Positions 16,426 through 24,365 of a DNA stretch of 64,000 bases are shown here, piece after piece (within the stretch, counting starts at the first letter, position 1; every line of letters begins with the position of its first letter). Position numbers and translations under genes: made by a program. Origin of the DNA: CAZTTG01 sp964615935 (GTDB taxonomy: Bacteria > Planctomycetota > UBA1135 > GCA-002686595); NCBI GenBank assembly GCA_964615935.1, contig CAZTTG010000023.1:12316-76315 (forward strand). The letters run 5' to 3'. A model generated the notes under the pieces. It was not told the DNA's origin. It did not search any database and saw only the letters and a list, made by a program, of their open reading frames with translations.

Positions 16426-17532
16426 ATGGTCGAGCGGGGAGAAGCGGGGGAGGATCGGGTCGAGGGCCTGGGCCCGATCACCGCGGTGGTGTGCAACTAC
16501 GAGGGCGAGCGCTACCTGCCCGCCTGCCTGGAGGCGATCCTGGAGCAGACGCGGGCGGTCGACGAGGTGCTGGTGGTCGACAACGACTCGCAGGACGGCA
16601 GCCTGAAGCTCCTGCGGCGCGCCTTCCCCGAGGTCGGAGTGCTCGAGATGGGGTCCAACCGGGGCCCCTGCCCGGCGCGCAACGCCGGGATGCGCCAGGC
16701 GCGCAACCGCTGGGTGCTGCTGGTCGACAACGACGCGCAGCTCCGCCCCGACGCGCTCGAGAGGCTCGAGCGGGCGGCCCTCTCGGAGCCGGGCTGCGTC
16801 GCCGTGCAGCCGCGCAGCGTGTTCGCCTCCGAGCCCGAGCGGGTGCACTACGACGGCGGCTCCCTGCACTACGCCGGACTCTTCTCCCTGCGCAACTTCT
16901 ACGCGCCGCTGGAGGAGGCCCAGGGGGAGGGCACGGTCGCGGTGGACGGCTTCGTGTCGGTGGCGCTCCTGGTGGACCGCGACGTGCTGCTCGAGGCGGG
17001 CGGCTTCGACGAGCGCTACTTCATCCTCTTCGAGGACCTGGACCTCTCCCTGCGCCTGCGCGGCCGGGGCCACGTCCTGCTCTCGGCCGAGGACGCCATC
17101 TGCCTGCACGACACCGGAACCGAGGGCATCAGCTACCGCTCGGGCCCCGACTACCCGAAGCGGCGCGCCTTCCTGCACTCGCGCAACCGTGGGATGGTGC
17201 TGCTCGAGAACCTGCGCTGGCGGACGCTGGTGCTCGCCGCGCCGGGGCTCCTGCTGTACGAGCTGGTGTGGGCCCTCTTCACGCTGCGCTCGCGCACCTT
17301 CGGTTCGTGGCTCTCGGGCAAGATCGCCTTCCTGAAGCAGGCGCCCGCCTCGCTGCGCAAGCGCCGGAAGGTGCAGGCCGCGCGCAGCGTGCCCGACCGC
17401 GAGCTACTGGTGGGCGGACCGCTGACCGTGGCGCCCCAGCTCCGCCGGCCGGGCCTCGCCACCTGGACCCTGCGCTGGCTCGATCGAGGGCTGCAGGGCT
17501 GGTGGTCGCTGGTGCGGCGCTGGTGCGGATGA
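16426..17532 (+). CDS. GT2 family glycosyltransferase, possibly membrane-associated
   Basis: This 368-residue GT2 enzyme starts TAVVCNYEGERYLPACLEAIL, followed by VLVVDNDSQDGS, the DXD-like LVDNDAQL and the acceptor motif FDERYFILFEDLDLSLRLRGRG. Near the C-terminus a hydrophobic stretch (LVLAAPGLLLYELVWALF) may sit in or on the membrane. It is the last gene of the Wzm/Wzt operon; the minus-strand sugar permease gene ends 30 bp downstream, and a GAGGGT/ACCCTC inverted repeat spans that convergent gap. It is similar in type to the GT2 half of the preceding fusion protein and may be a paralogue. Confidence 0.88.
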   Translation: MVERGEAGEDRVEGLGPITAVVCNYEGERYLPACLEAILEQTRAVDEVLVVDNDSQDGSLKLLRRAFPEVGVLEMGSNRGPCPARNAGMRQARNRWVLLVDNDAQLRPDALERLERAALSEPGCVAVQPRSVFASEPERVHYDGGSLHYAGLFSLRNFYAPLEEAQGEGTVAVDGFVSVALLVDRDVLLEAGGFDERYFILFEDLDLSLRLRGRGHVLLSAEDAICLHDTGTEGISYRSGPDYPKRRAFLHSRNRGMVLLENLRWRTLVLAAPGLLLYELVWALFTLRSRTFGSWLSGKIAFLKQAPASLRKRRKVQAARSVPDRELLVGGPLTVAPQLRRPGLATWTLRWLDRGLQGWWSLVRRWCG

Positions 17533-17562
17533 GGGTGAGCGGCCCGGCCGTCCAGCGGACCC

Positions 17563-18519
17563 TCACTCCCGCCGCAGGAGGCTCTGCAGCGCCAGGAAGA
17601 CGAGCAGCAACCCGCCGATGGCCACGCGCGTCCAGCCCGAGCCCAGGGTGCCCTCGTAGAGGATGGCGGCGTGGATGATGCCGAAGACGAGCACGCCCAG
17701 GGCCGCGCCGTAGACCTTGCCCACCCCGCCCTTGAGCGAGACCCCGCCCACCACCGCGGCGGCGATGGCCTCGAGCTCCATGCCCACCCCCTCGGCCGGG
17801 TTGCCCGAGGAGCCGTAGAGGGTGAAGGCAACGCCCGAGAGGGCCGAGAGGGTGCCGGCCAGGGCGTAGACCGCCAGGCGCGTGGCCGCCAGGGGCACGC
17901 CCAGGAGGCGCGCGGCCTCGGCGCTGCCGCCCACGGCGTGGACGTTGCGCCCCAGCGCCGTCCAGCGCGCGGCGAGCGAGCCCAGGAGGACCACCAGGAG
18001 GAAGAGCACCGCCACCGTGGAGAGGCGCAGCCCCCCTCCCAGCGGAAGGCCCGCGCCGGTCAGCCCGCGGTAGAGCGGGTGGTCGATGGGGATCGACTCC
18101 GAGGTCACCTTCAGGGCCAGGCCGCGGGCCAGGAACATGCCCGCCAGGGTGGCGATGAAGGGCGGGATGGCCAGGTAGTGCACGGCCGCGCCCATGCCCA
18201 GGCCGAAGAGCGCCCCCACGGCCAGGGCGCAGGGGACCGCGATCAGCGGGTGCGCGCCGGCCTCGGTCACCAGCACCGCCACCACGGCGCTCGAGAGCGC
18301 CATGAGGGCGCCCACCGAGAGGTCGATACCCCCCGAGAGGATCACGAAGGCCGCGCCCACCGCGGCGATGCCCAGGGCCGCGTTGTCGCCGATGAGGTTG
18401 GCGAAGAGGCGCACCGAGAGGAAGCCCGGGTAGCGCATGGACGCGAACGCCAGGAGCAGGGCGAAGGCCAGGGCGGTGGAGGCCAGCGGGGGCCAGCTCC
18501 GCTTCGGGCGGGCGCTCAC
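17563..18519 (-). CDS. Sugar ABC transporter permease, YjfF-like
   Basis: This 318-residue permease has about nine hydrophobic segments and the RbsC/YjfF family motifs GGIDLSVGALMALSSA and ARWTALGRNVHAVGGSAEAARLLGV. It forms half of the membrane channel of a monosaccharide importer. The start is a GTG at 18519 that overlaps the stop of the other permease gene by 4 bp. Two different permeases in one operon is the arrangement of the galactofuranose importer YtfQ-YtfR-YtfT-YjfF rather than of ribose or xylose importers, which usually have one. This is the last gene of the operon. Confidence 0.9.
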   Translation of the reverse strand: MSARPKRSWPPLASTALAFALLLAFASMRYPGFLSVRLFANLIGDNAALGIAAVGAAFVILSGGIDLSVGALMALSSAVVAVLVTEAGAHPLIAVPCALAVGALFGLGMGAAVHYLAIPPFIATLAGMFLARGLALKVTSESIPIDHPLYRGLTGAGLPLGGGLRLSTVAVLFLLVVLLGSLAARWTALGRNVHAVGGSAEAARLLGVPLAATRLAVYALAGTLSALSGVAFTLYGSSGNPAEGVGMELEAIAAAVVGGVSLKGGVGKVYGAALGVLVFGIIHAAILYEGTLGSGWTRVAIGGLLLVFLALQSLLRRE

Positions 18520-19505
18520 CGCGTCGCCTCCGGGCGCCGGCGGCGCACCAGCTTCCCGAGGCCCGGGAGCCGCAGGGCGCAGACCGCCACCACGGCCAGG
18601 GCCTTGAGGATCAGGGCGTCCTCCGGCCCCAGCCCGCGCAGGTAGAGGGAGGTGGTCAGGGTCTGGATCACCAGGGCCCCGATGACCGAGCCCACCAGGC
18701 TGGTGCGCCCGCCGGTCAGGGCCGTGCCGCCGATGACCACCGAGAGGATGGCGTCCAGCTCCAGGTACTGCCCGGTGAGGAAGACGTCCGCCTGGCGGAT
18801 GTCGGCGCAGGCGATGGCCCCGGCCAGGGCGGCGATGCCCCCGCACATCCCGTAGACCGCGAGCTTCACCGGCCTCACCGGCAGGCCCGCGAGATGGGCC
18901 GCGCGCTCGTTGTCCCCGATGGACTCCACGTACAGGCCCAGGGCCGTGCGGCGCTGGAGCAGCAGGAGCAGGCCGAAGAGGCCGCCCGCGATGAAGAAGG
19001 TCACCGGCAGGCCCAGGACCGTGCCGCCCGCCAGGCTCTCGAAGGCGGGGCTCGAGAAGGCGATCTTCTTGCCCCCGGTGAAGAGCTGCGCCAGCCCGCG
19101 CCCGGCCACCAGCAGGATCAGGGTGGCCACCACCGGCTGCACGCGCAGCAGGGCCACCAGCGCCCCGTTCCACAGGCCCGCGGCGCAGCCGAAGGCGATG
19201 GCCAGCGCCAGGACGGCCGCCACCGGCAGGGCGCCGGCCGCGAGGAGCAGGGCGCAGATCGCCGCCGCCATGGCCATGACGCTGCCCACCGAGAGGTCGA
19301 TGCCCCCGGTCCCGATCACCGGCGTCATGCCCAGGGCCAGGAGCATCACCGGCGTCCCGCGGTGCACCACGTCGATCAGGGGGCCGTAGAGCCGGCCCTC
19401 CTTCCACTCGAAGGAGAGGAAGCGCTCGGTGAAGACCGCGTTCCACGCCAGGATCAGCGCCAGCGCGAGGAGCGGCCAGAGGAAGCGCGCCCGATCGCCC
19501 TTCAA
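18516..19505 (-). CDS. Sugar ABC transporter permease, YtfT-like
   Basis: This 329-residue permease contains GTGGIDLSVGSVMAMAAA and RRTALGLYVESIGDNERAAHLAGL, the conserved cytoplasmic-loop motifs of the RbsC family. The large periplasmic segment near residue 30-50 (ERFLSFEWKEGRLYGPLIDVVHRG) is typical of YtfT-like members. The start is a TTG at 19505 that overlaps the ATPase gene stop (TTGA), and the stop is overlapped by the GTG of the next permease gene. Such chained overlaps imply a fixed subunit ratio. Confidence 0.88.
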   Translation of the reverse strand: MKGDRARFLWPLLALALILAWNAVFTERFLSFEWKEGRLYGPLIDVVHRGTPVMLLALGMTPVIGTGGIDLSVGSVMAMAAAICALLLAAGALPVAAVLALAIAFGCAAGLWNGALVALLRVQPVVATLILLVAGRGLAQLFTGGKKIAFSSPAFESLAGGTVLGLPVTFFIAGGLFGLLLLLQRRTALGLYVESIGDNERAAHLAGLPVRPVKLAVYGMCGGIAALAGAIACADIRQADVFLTGQYLELDAILSVVIGGTALTGGRTSLVGSVIGALVIQTLTTSLYLRGLGPEDALILKALAVVAVCALRLPGLGKLVRRRRPEATR

Positions 19506-21025
19506 CGCGGCCTCCCCCCGGACATGGCCTCGAGCACGGCCTCCTCGGCGAGCTCCTCGCGCGGCAGCTCGGCCACCACCCGCCGCTCGCGCAGCACCGC
19601 GACGCGGTCGCTGATGCGCAGCACCTCCTCCAGGGTGGAGGAGATGAAGAGCACCGCCAGGCCCTCGGCCGCCAGCTCGGCCACCAGGGCCTCGATCTCG
19701 GCCTTGGCGCCCACGTCGATGCCGCGGGTGGGCTCGTCGAGCAGGAGCACCCCCGGCTCGGCGGCCAGCCAGCGCGCCAGGATCACCTTCTGCTGGTTGC
19801 CGCCCGAGAGGGTGCGCACGGGCTGGTCCAGGCTGGCGGCCACCAGGCCCAGTCGCTTCGCCAGGCGCGCGGCGAGCGCCTTGTGGCGCGCGGCCGACAG
19901 CCCGCCCCAGCGCGAGAGGCGGCGCTGTACGACCAGGGCGACGTTCTCCCACACGGAGAGGTTGGGGATCAGGCCGTCGGCGCGGCGGTCCTCGGGGCAG
20001 TAGGCCAGGCCGCGGGCCACGCCCTGCCGCGGCGAGCGCAGGCGCGCCGCGCGGCCCCCGATCTCGAGCTCGCCCGAGCGCGCCTTGAAGAGGCCCGCCA
20101 GGAGCTGGGCCAGCTCGGTGCGGCCCGAGCCCAGGAGCCCCGACAGGCCCACGACCTCGCCGGCGCGCAGGGAGAGGTCGAAGGGCTCGACCTCGGAGCT
20201 CGAGAGCCCGCGCGCGCGCAGCACCTCCTTCCCGATCCCGGCCGGCTCGCGGCGCCGGCCGAGGTCGAGCTCGCCGGCCTCGACCCCGAGCATGGAGGCG
20301 GCCAGGTCGAAGCGATCGATCCCGGCCGCCTCGAAGCAGCCCACCCGGCGGCCGTTGCGCAGCACGGTGACGCGGCCCGCGATCTCCAGGATCTCGTCCA
20401 GGCGGTGGCCCACGAAGAGCACGCTGCTGCCGTCCAGGGCGAGGCGCCGCAGGAGGGCGAAGAGGGTCTCGACCTCGGTGCGGTCCAGGCTCGAGGTGGG
20501 CTCGTCCATCACCAGGAGGCGCGCGTCGAGGTCCAGGGCGCGGGCGATGGCCACCATCTGCTGGATGGCCACCGGCAGGGTGCGCACCGGCCGGTCCACG
20601 TCGATCTCGATGCCGAGCCGAGCCATGGCGGCGCGCGCGCGTTCCCGCATGGTGCGCCAGTCGACGAGGCCGATGGCGCGGGGCAGGAGCCCCGGGCGCC
20701 GCGGCAGGCGGCCCAGGAAGAGGTTCTCGGCCGCCGAGAGGTCGCCCACCAGGTCGATCTCCTGGTGGATGGTGGCGATGCCCGAGCGCTGGGCGGCGAT
20801 GGGGCCGGCCGGGGCGAAGGGGCGCCCCTCGAAGCGCACCTCGCCCGCGTCGGCGCGGTGCACGCCGGCGAGCACCTTGATCAGGGTGCTCTTGCCGGCG
20901 CCGTTCTCGCCCACCAGCGCGCCGATCTCGCCCGGCGCGACGTCGAGGTCCACCCCGTCGAGCGCGCGCACCCCGGGGAAGTCCTTGACCAGGCCGCGGA
21001 CCTCGAGCAGCGGCGCGGGGCTCAT
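19502..21025 (-). CDS. Sugar ABC transporter double ATPase, YtfR/MglA-like
   Basis: This 507-residue protein has two fused nucleotide-binding domains. Domain 1 has Walker A GENGAGKST and Walker B LLVMDEPTSSL. Its signature region TLPVAIQQMVAIARAL lacks a standard LSGGQ. Domain 2 has the degenerate Walker A GLLGSGRTEL, the signature LSGGNQQKVILARWL and Walker B LLLDEPTRGID. This asymmetric pattern is characteristic of carbohydrate importers of the RbsA/MglA class. The ATG at 21025 overlaps the stop of the GH127 gene (ATGA); an upstream ATG in the same frame adds seven residues inside that gene and is less likely. Confidence 0.92.
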   Translation of the reverse strand: MSPAPLLEVRGLVKDFPGVRALDGVDLDVAPGEIGALVGENGAGKSTLIKVLAGVHRADAGEVRFEGRPFAPAGPIAAQRSGIATIHQEIDLVGDLSAAENLFLGRLPRRPGLLPRAIGLVDWRTMRERARAAMARLGIEIDVDRPVRTLPVAIQQMVAIARALDLDARLLVMDEPTSSLDRTEVETLFALLRRLALDGSSVLFVGHRLDEILEIAGRVTVLRNGRRVGCFEAAGIDRFDLAASMLGVEAGELDLGRRREPAGIGKEVLRARGLSSSEVEPFDLSLRAGEVVGLSGLLGSGRTELAQLLAGLFKARSGELEIGGRAARLRSPRQGVARGLAYCPEDRRADGLIPNLSVWENVALVVQRRLSRWGGLSAARHKALAARLAKRLGLVAASLDQPVRTLSGGNQQKVILARWLAAEPGVLLLDEPTRGIDVGAKAEIEALVAELAAEGLAVLFISSTLEEVLRISDRVAVLRERRVVAELPREELAEEAVLEAMSGGRPR

Positions 21026-23361
21026 TCGGCCGTCCCGACCTCCCACTCGAGCACGCCGCCGGAGAAGCCTTCCCGCAGGCGCACCTCCATCCGGATGGCG
21101 TCGGTCGCGACGGGCTCGAAGAGCACCTCGTTGAAGGCGTCGAGCTTGGTGGTGAATGCCTGGCCCTCGAGGAGGCGCACCTCCCTCCAGTCGTCACCCG
21201 CGCGGACCAGCAGGCGCCAGGACTGCGGCACGCGGCAGCCGCCGCGGCCGGTGTCGTCGAACCAGTAGACCCGCGAGCGGGAGAGCTCGCGCTCCCCGCG
21301 CCAGTCGTACTGCAGCCACTCCGCCGTGCCCTTGTGATCCCAGAAGGTGTGGCGCGGCAGGGAGTGGTCGTCGGACTGCTCGGGCAGCTCGCCGTCGTTC
21401 AGGGCCAGCAGCGAGTCGCCCCCCCAGGTGTGGGAGGCGCTGAGCACGGCCCCCCCCTGGCGCGCCTTGCCCACCTCGCCCGGCAGCTCGGCCAGCTCGG
21501 CGCTCTCGGGGATCCACACCACCATCTCGCCCTTGCCGCGGTTGTTCCACAGGCAGTAGGGGATGGCGGTGAGCTCGGTCGGCGTCTCGACGACCTCGCC
21601 ATCGACCTCGTCCACGGCGATGCCCTCGGCGCGCAGCACCACGCAGCCGCCGAGCAGGTCCTCGCGCCACTCCGCGCGCAGCTCCGCCCCGGGCGGCAGG
21701 AACAGGTTGCGGGCGTGGCCGCCGTGGTCGATGCCCTCGAGGGCGTAGATCATGGGGCCGTACTGCAGGGCGACGCGCCCGCGGTTCGCGGCCACGCGCT
21801 CGTCGGCGTGGACGCGGCGGGGCTCCATGGCGAGGTCGAGCCGGATCCGATGGGTCCCCACGCCCTCGGGCACCCAGTGGAGCAGCCACTGGCCGGCGAG
21901 CCCCTCGTGGGTGCGCATCTCGCCGTTCTTCTCGAGCACCCTCGGCTCCTCGCACCAGTCGGGGATGCGCAGGTGGACCGGCCCGGAGGTCTCGGCCTCG
22001 ATCTCGACCTTCCCGCTCCAGGGGTAGTCGGTGCGCTGACGGATGCGCGCCACGGGAGTGCGCCCGGAGCCGATCACCGCGCTGCTCTGGACGTAGAGGA
22101 GCACGTAGACGGTCCCCTCGTCGCGGGCGTAGACGCGCCCGCCGACGCCCGGGACGTAGCGCACCACATTGGTGGGGCAGCAGGAGCAGTCGAACCACGG
22201 CACCCGCTCGCGGTCGCCCTTGCTCCCCAGGGGGTTCTGGTAGAAGAAGCGATCCCCCGAGAGGGACACCCCGCTGAGCACGTTGTTGTACAGCTCGCGC
22301 TCCATGATGTCGGCGAAGCGCGCCTCGCGGGTGAGCAGCGCCATGCGGTGGTTCCAGAGGCCCATGCCGATGGCCGCGCAGGTCTCGCAGTAGGCGGTGT
22401 CGTTGGGCAGGTCGAAGGGGCGGGTGAAGCCCTCGTTGCTGGCCGAGCTGCCGATGCCGCCGGTGACGTACATCTGGTGGCGGGTCACGTCGTCCCAGAT
22501 GCGCAGCAGGGGCTCGAGCAGGCTGGCGTCGCCGGTGTGGCGGGCCACGTCGGCCATGCCGCTGTAGAGGTACATGGCGCGCACCGCGTGGCCCACCACC
22601 CGGTCCTGCTCGCGCACCGGCCGGTGGTCCTGGCAGTACTCGCCGAAGAGCCGCTCGCGGCCCTCCTCCTGGCCGCGGCGGTCGAGGAAGAAGGCCGCCA
22701 GCTTCGCGTAGCGCTCCTCACCGCACTCCTCGGCCAGCTTCACCAGGGCCAGCTCGAGCTCCTCGTGGCCGGGGGGATCCTGGCGCTTCCCCGGGCCGAA
22801 CTCGCGGTCGATGCAGTCGGCGAAGCGCGCGGCCACCTCGAGCAGCTTCCCCTTGCCGGTGGCCCTCCGGTACGCCACCGCGGCCTCGATCAGGTGGCCT
22901 GCGCAGTAGAGCTCGTGCCCGTGGTCGATCTCGATCCAGCGCCGGTCGGGCTTGACCAGGGTGTAGTAGGTGTTGAGGTATCCATCCTCCCCCTGGGCGG
23001 CGGCGATCCAGTCGATGATCTCGTCGATGCGCCCCTCCAGCTCGGGGTCGCGCTCCTGGGCCAGGGTGTAGGCGGCGCCCTCGAGGACCTTGTACACGTC
23101 CGAGTCGTTGTAGCGGCGGCCCTGGAACTCGCCCTCGATCAGGCCCCCGGCCACCGCGAAGTTGCGCAGGCGCCCCGTCTCGGCGCATTTGGCGAGGTTG
23201 GCCTCGAGGGTGACCTTGCGGTTGGTCTGGATGCGCGGGAGCCAGAAGCGGTCCTCGATGCTCACCTTCTCGAAGGAGACGGCCTGCAGGGTGTCGGGCA
23301 TGGGGGAGACCTCCTGCGCCGGGGCGGCGAGGCTGGCGAGCAGGGCGGCGGCGAGGATCAT
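21022..23361 (-). CDS. GH127-type beta-L-arabinofuranosidase candidate, secreted
   Basis: This 779-residue enzyme starts with a short signal-like segment and belongs to the family once called DUF1680, whose founding member releases beta-L-arabinofuranose. The characteristic zinc-cysteine site is visible: E326 and C328 in YCETCAAIGM, and C394-C395 in CSCCPTN. The cysteine of this site acts as nucleophile in the family. The catalytic (alpha/alpha)6 part runs to about residue 420, followed by beta domains and a C-terminal beta-sandwich (about 640-779) with YWFDDTGRGGCRVP. The gene lies between the sugar-binding protein gene and the transporter ATPase gene, 2 bp and minus 4 bp away, so its product probably feeds the importer. 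The true substrate could be another furanoside. Confidence 0.88.
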   Translation of the reverse strand: MILAAALLASLAAPAQEVSPMPDTLQAVSFEKVSIEDRFWLPRIQTNRKVTLEANLAKCAETGRLRNFAVAGGLIEGEFQGRRYNDSDVYKVLEGAAYTLAQERDPELEGRIDEIIDWIAAAQGEDGYLNTYYTLVKPDRRWIEIDHGHELYCAGHLIEAAVAYRRATGKGKLLEVAARFADCIDREFGPGKRQDPPGHEELELALVKLAEECGEERYAKLAAFFLDRRGQEEGRERLFGEYCQDHRPVREQDRVVGHAVRAMYLYSGMADVARHTGDASLLEPLLRIWDDVTRHQMYVTGGIGSSASNEGFTRPFDLPNDTAYCETCAAIGMGLWNHRMALLTREARFADIMERELYNNVLSGVSLSGDRFFYQNPLGSKGDRERVPWFDCSCCPTNVVRYVPGVGGRVYARDEGTVYVLLYVQSSAVIGSGRTPVARIRQRTDYPWSGKVEIEAETSGPVHLRIPDWCEEPRVLEKNGEMRTHEGLAGQWLLHWVPEGVGTHRIRLDLAMEPRRVHADERVAANRGRVALQYGPMIYALEGIDHGGHARNLFLPPGAELRAEWREDLLGGCVVLRAEGIAVDEVDGEVVETPTELTAIPYCLWNNRGKGEMVVWIPESAELAELPGEVGKARQGGAVLSASHTWGGDSLLALNDGELPEQSDDHSLPRHTFWDHKGTAEWLQYDWRGERELSRSRVYWFDDTGRGGCRVPQSWRLLVRAGDDWREVRLLEGQAFTTKLDAFNEVLFEPVATDAIRMEVRLREGFSGGVLEWEVGTAE

Positions 23362-23363
23362 GA

Positions 23364-24317
23364 TCAGTACTTCCGGTTGGGCCTCTCCTCGGCGGCGCTG
23401 GACTGGTCGAACAGGCGGTCCTGCACCACGGTCCAGCGGGGCAGCTCCTCGCCCGCCAGCGCCCTCTCCACGGCGTCGAAGGCCTGGGGCCCGAGCAGCG
23501 GGTTGCACTCCACGGTGGCGTTGAGCTGGCCCTCGATCATGGCGTCGAAGGCGTCGCCCACGGCGTCGATGGAGATCACCAGCAGGTCCTCGCCGGGCTT
23601 CAGGCCGGCGTCCTCGATGGCCTGGATGGCGCCCAGGGCCATGTCGTCGTTGTGGGCGTAGACCGCGTCGAAGCCCTCGGGGTCGGCCTTGAGGAAGGCC
23701 TCCATGACCTCCTTGCCCTTGGCCAGGGCGAAGTCGCCGGTCTGGCTCTTGACGATCTCCATCCCGGGGTGCTCGTCGATGACCTCGCGGAAGCCTCGGC
23801 CGCGGTCGATGGCCGGGGCCGAGCCGGGCGTGCCCTCCAGCTCGGCGATGCGCGCCTTCCCCCCGGTCCGCTCGGCCAGCCAGCGCGCCGCCATGCGACC
23901 CTCCTCCACGAAGTCGGAGGCGATCAGGGTGGCGTACAGCTCGGGATCGTCCACCTCCACCCCGCGGTCCACCAGCACCACCGGGATGCCGGCGGCCTTG
24001 ACCTCGCGCAGCACGGGGCCCCAGCCGGTTTCGACCTTGGGCGCCAGGATGACGGCGTCGACCCCCATGGCGATGGCGTTGCGCAGGGCCTTGATCTGCT
24101 GGGTCTGGTTGCCCTGGGCGTCCCAGAAGCGCAGCACGACGCCGCGCTTCTCGGCCTCCGATCGGATGGACGCGGTCTCGGCCGCGCGCCAGGAGCTCTC
24201 GGCGCCGATCTGGGAGAAGCCGACGACGATGCCGCCGTCGTCGGTGGCCCGGCTGCAGCCGAAGAGGGCGAGGAAGAGGGCGGCGGCCGCCGCCGTTCGG
24301 ATGGTGTGCGCTGTCAT
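23364..24317 (-). CDS. Periplasmic sugar-binding lipoprotein, YtfQ-like
   Basis: This 317-residue protein has lipobox LFGC (C21) and a type 1 periplasmic-binding fold. The first strand reads GIVVGFSQIGAESSWRAAETASI, close to the YtfQ galactofuranose-binding protein, followed by GNQTQQIKALRNAIAMGVDAVILAP and AVYAHNDDMALGAIQAIEDAG. It would deliver a furanose-form sugar to the two permeases downstream. It is the first gene of the operon, with GGAGGA about 10 nt before the ATG at 24317 and only 48 bp separating it from the kinase gene stop. Lipid anchoring is unusual compared with the soluble E. coli protein. Confidence 0.9.
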   Translation of the reverse strand: MTAHTIRTAAAAALFLALFGCSRATDDGGIVVGFSQIGAESSWRAAETASIRSEAEKRGVVLRFWDAQGNQTQQIKALRNAIAMGVDAVILAPKVETGWGPVLREVKAAGIPVVLVDRGVEVDDPELYATLIASDFVEEGRMAARWLAERTGGKARIAELEGTPGSAPAIDRGRGFREVIDEHPGMEIVKSQTGDFALAKGKEVMEAFLKADPEGFDAVYAHNDDMALGAIQAIEDAGLKPGEDLLVISIDAVGDAFDAMIEGQLNATVECNPLLGPQAFDAVERALAGEELPRWTVVQDRLFDQSSAAEERPNRKY

Positions 24318-24365
24318 GGATCGTCCTCCGGGGCGGGGATGATAGCGCACGCGGGGGCGGGCGGA

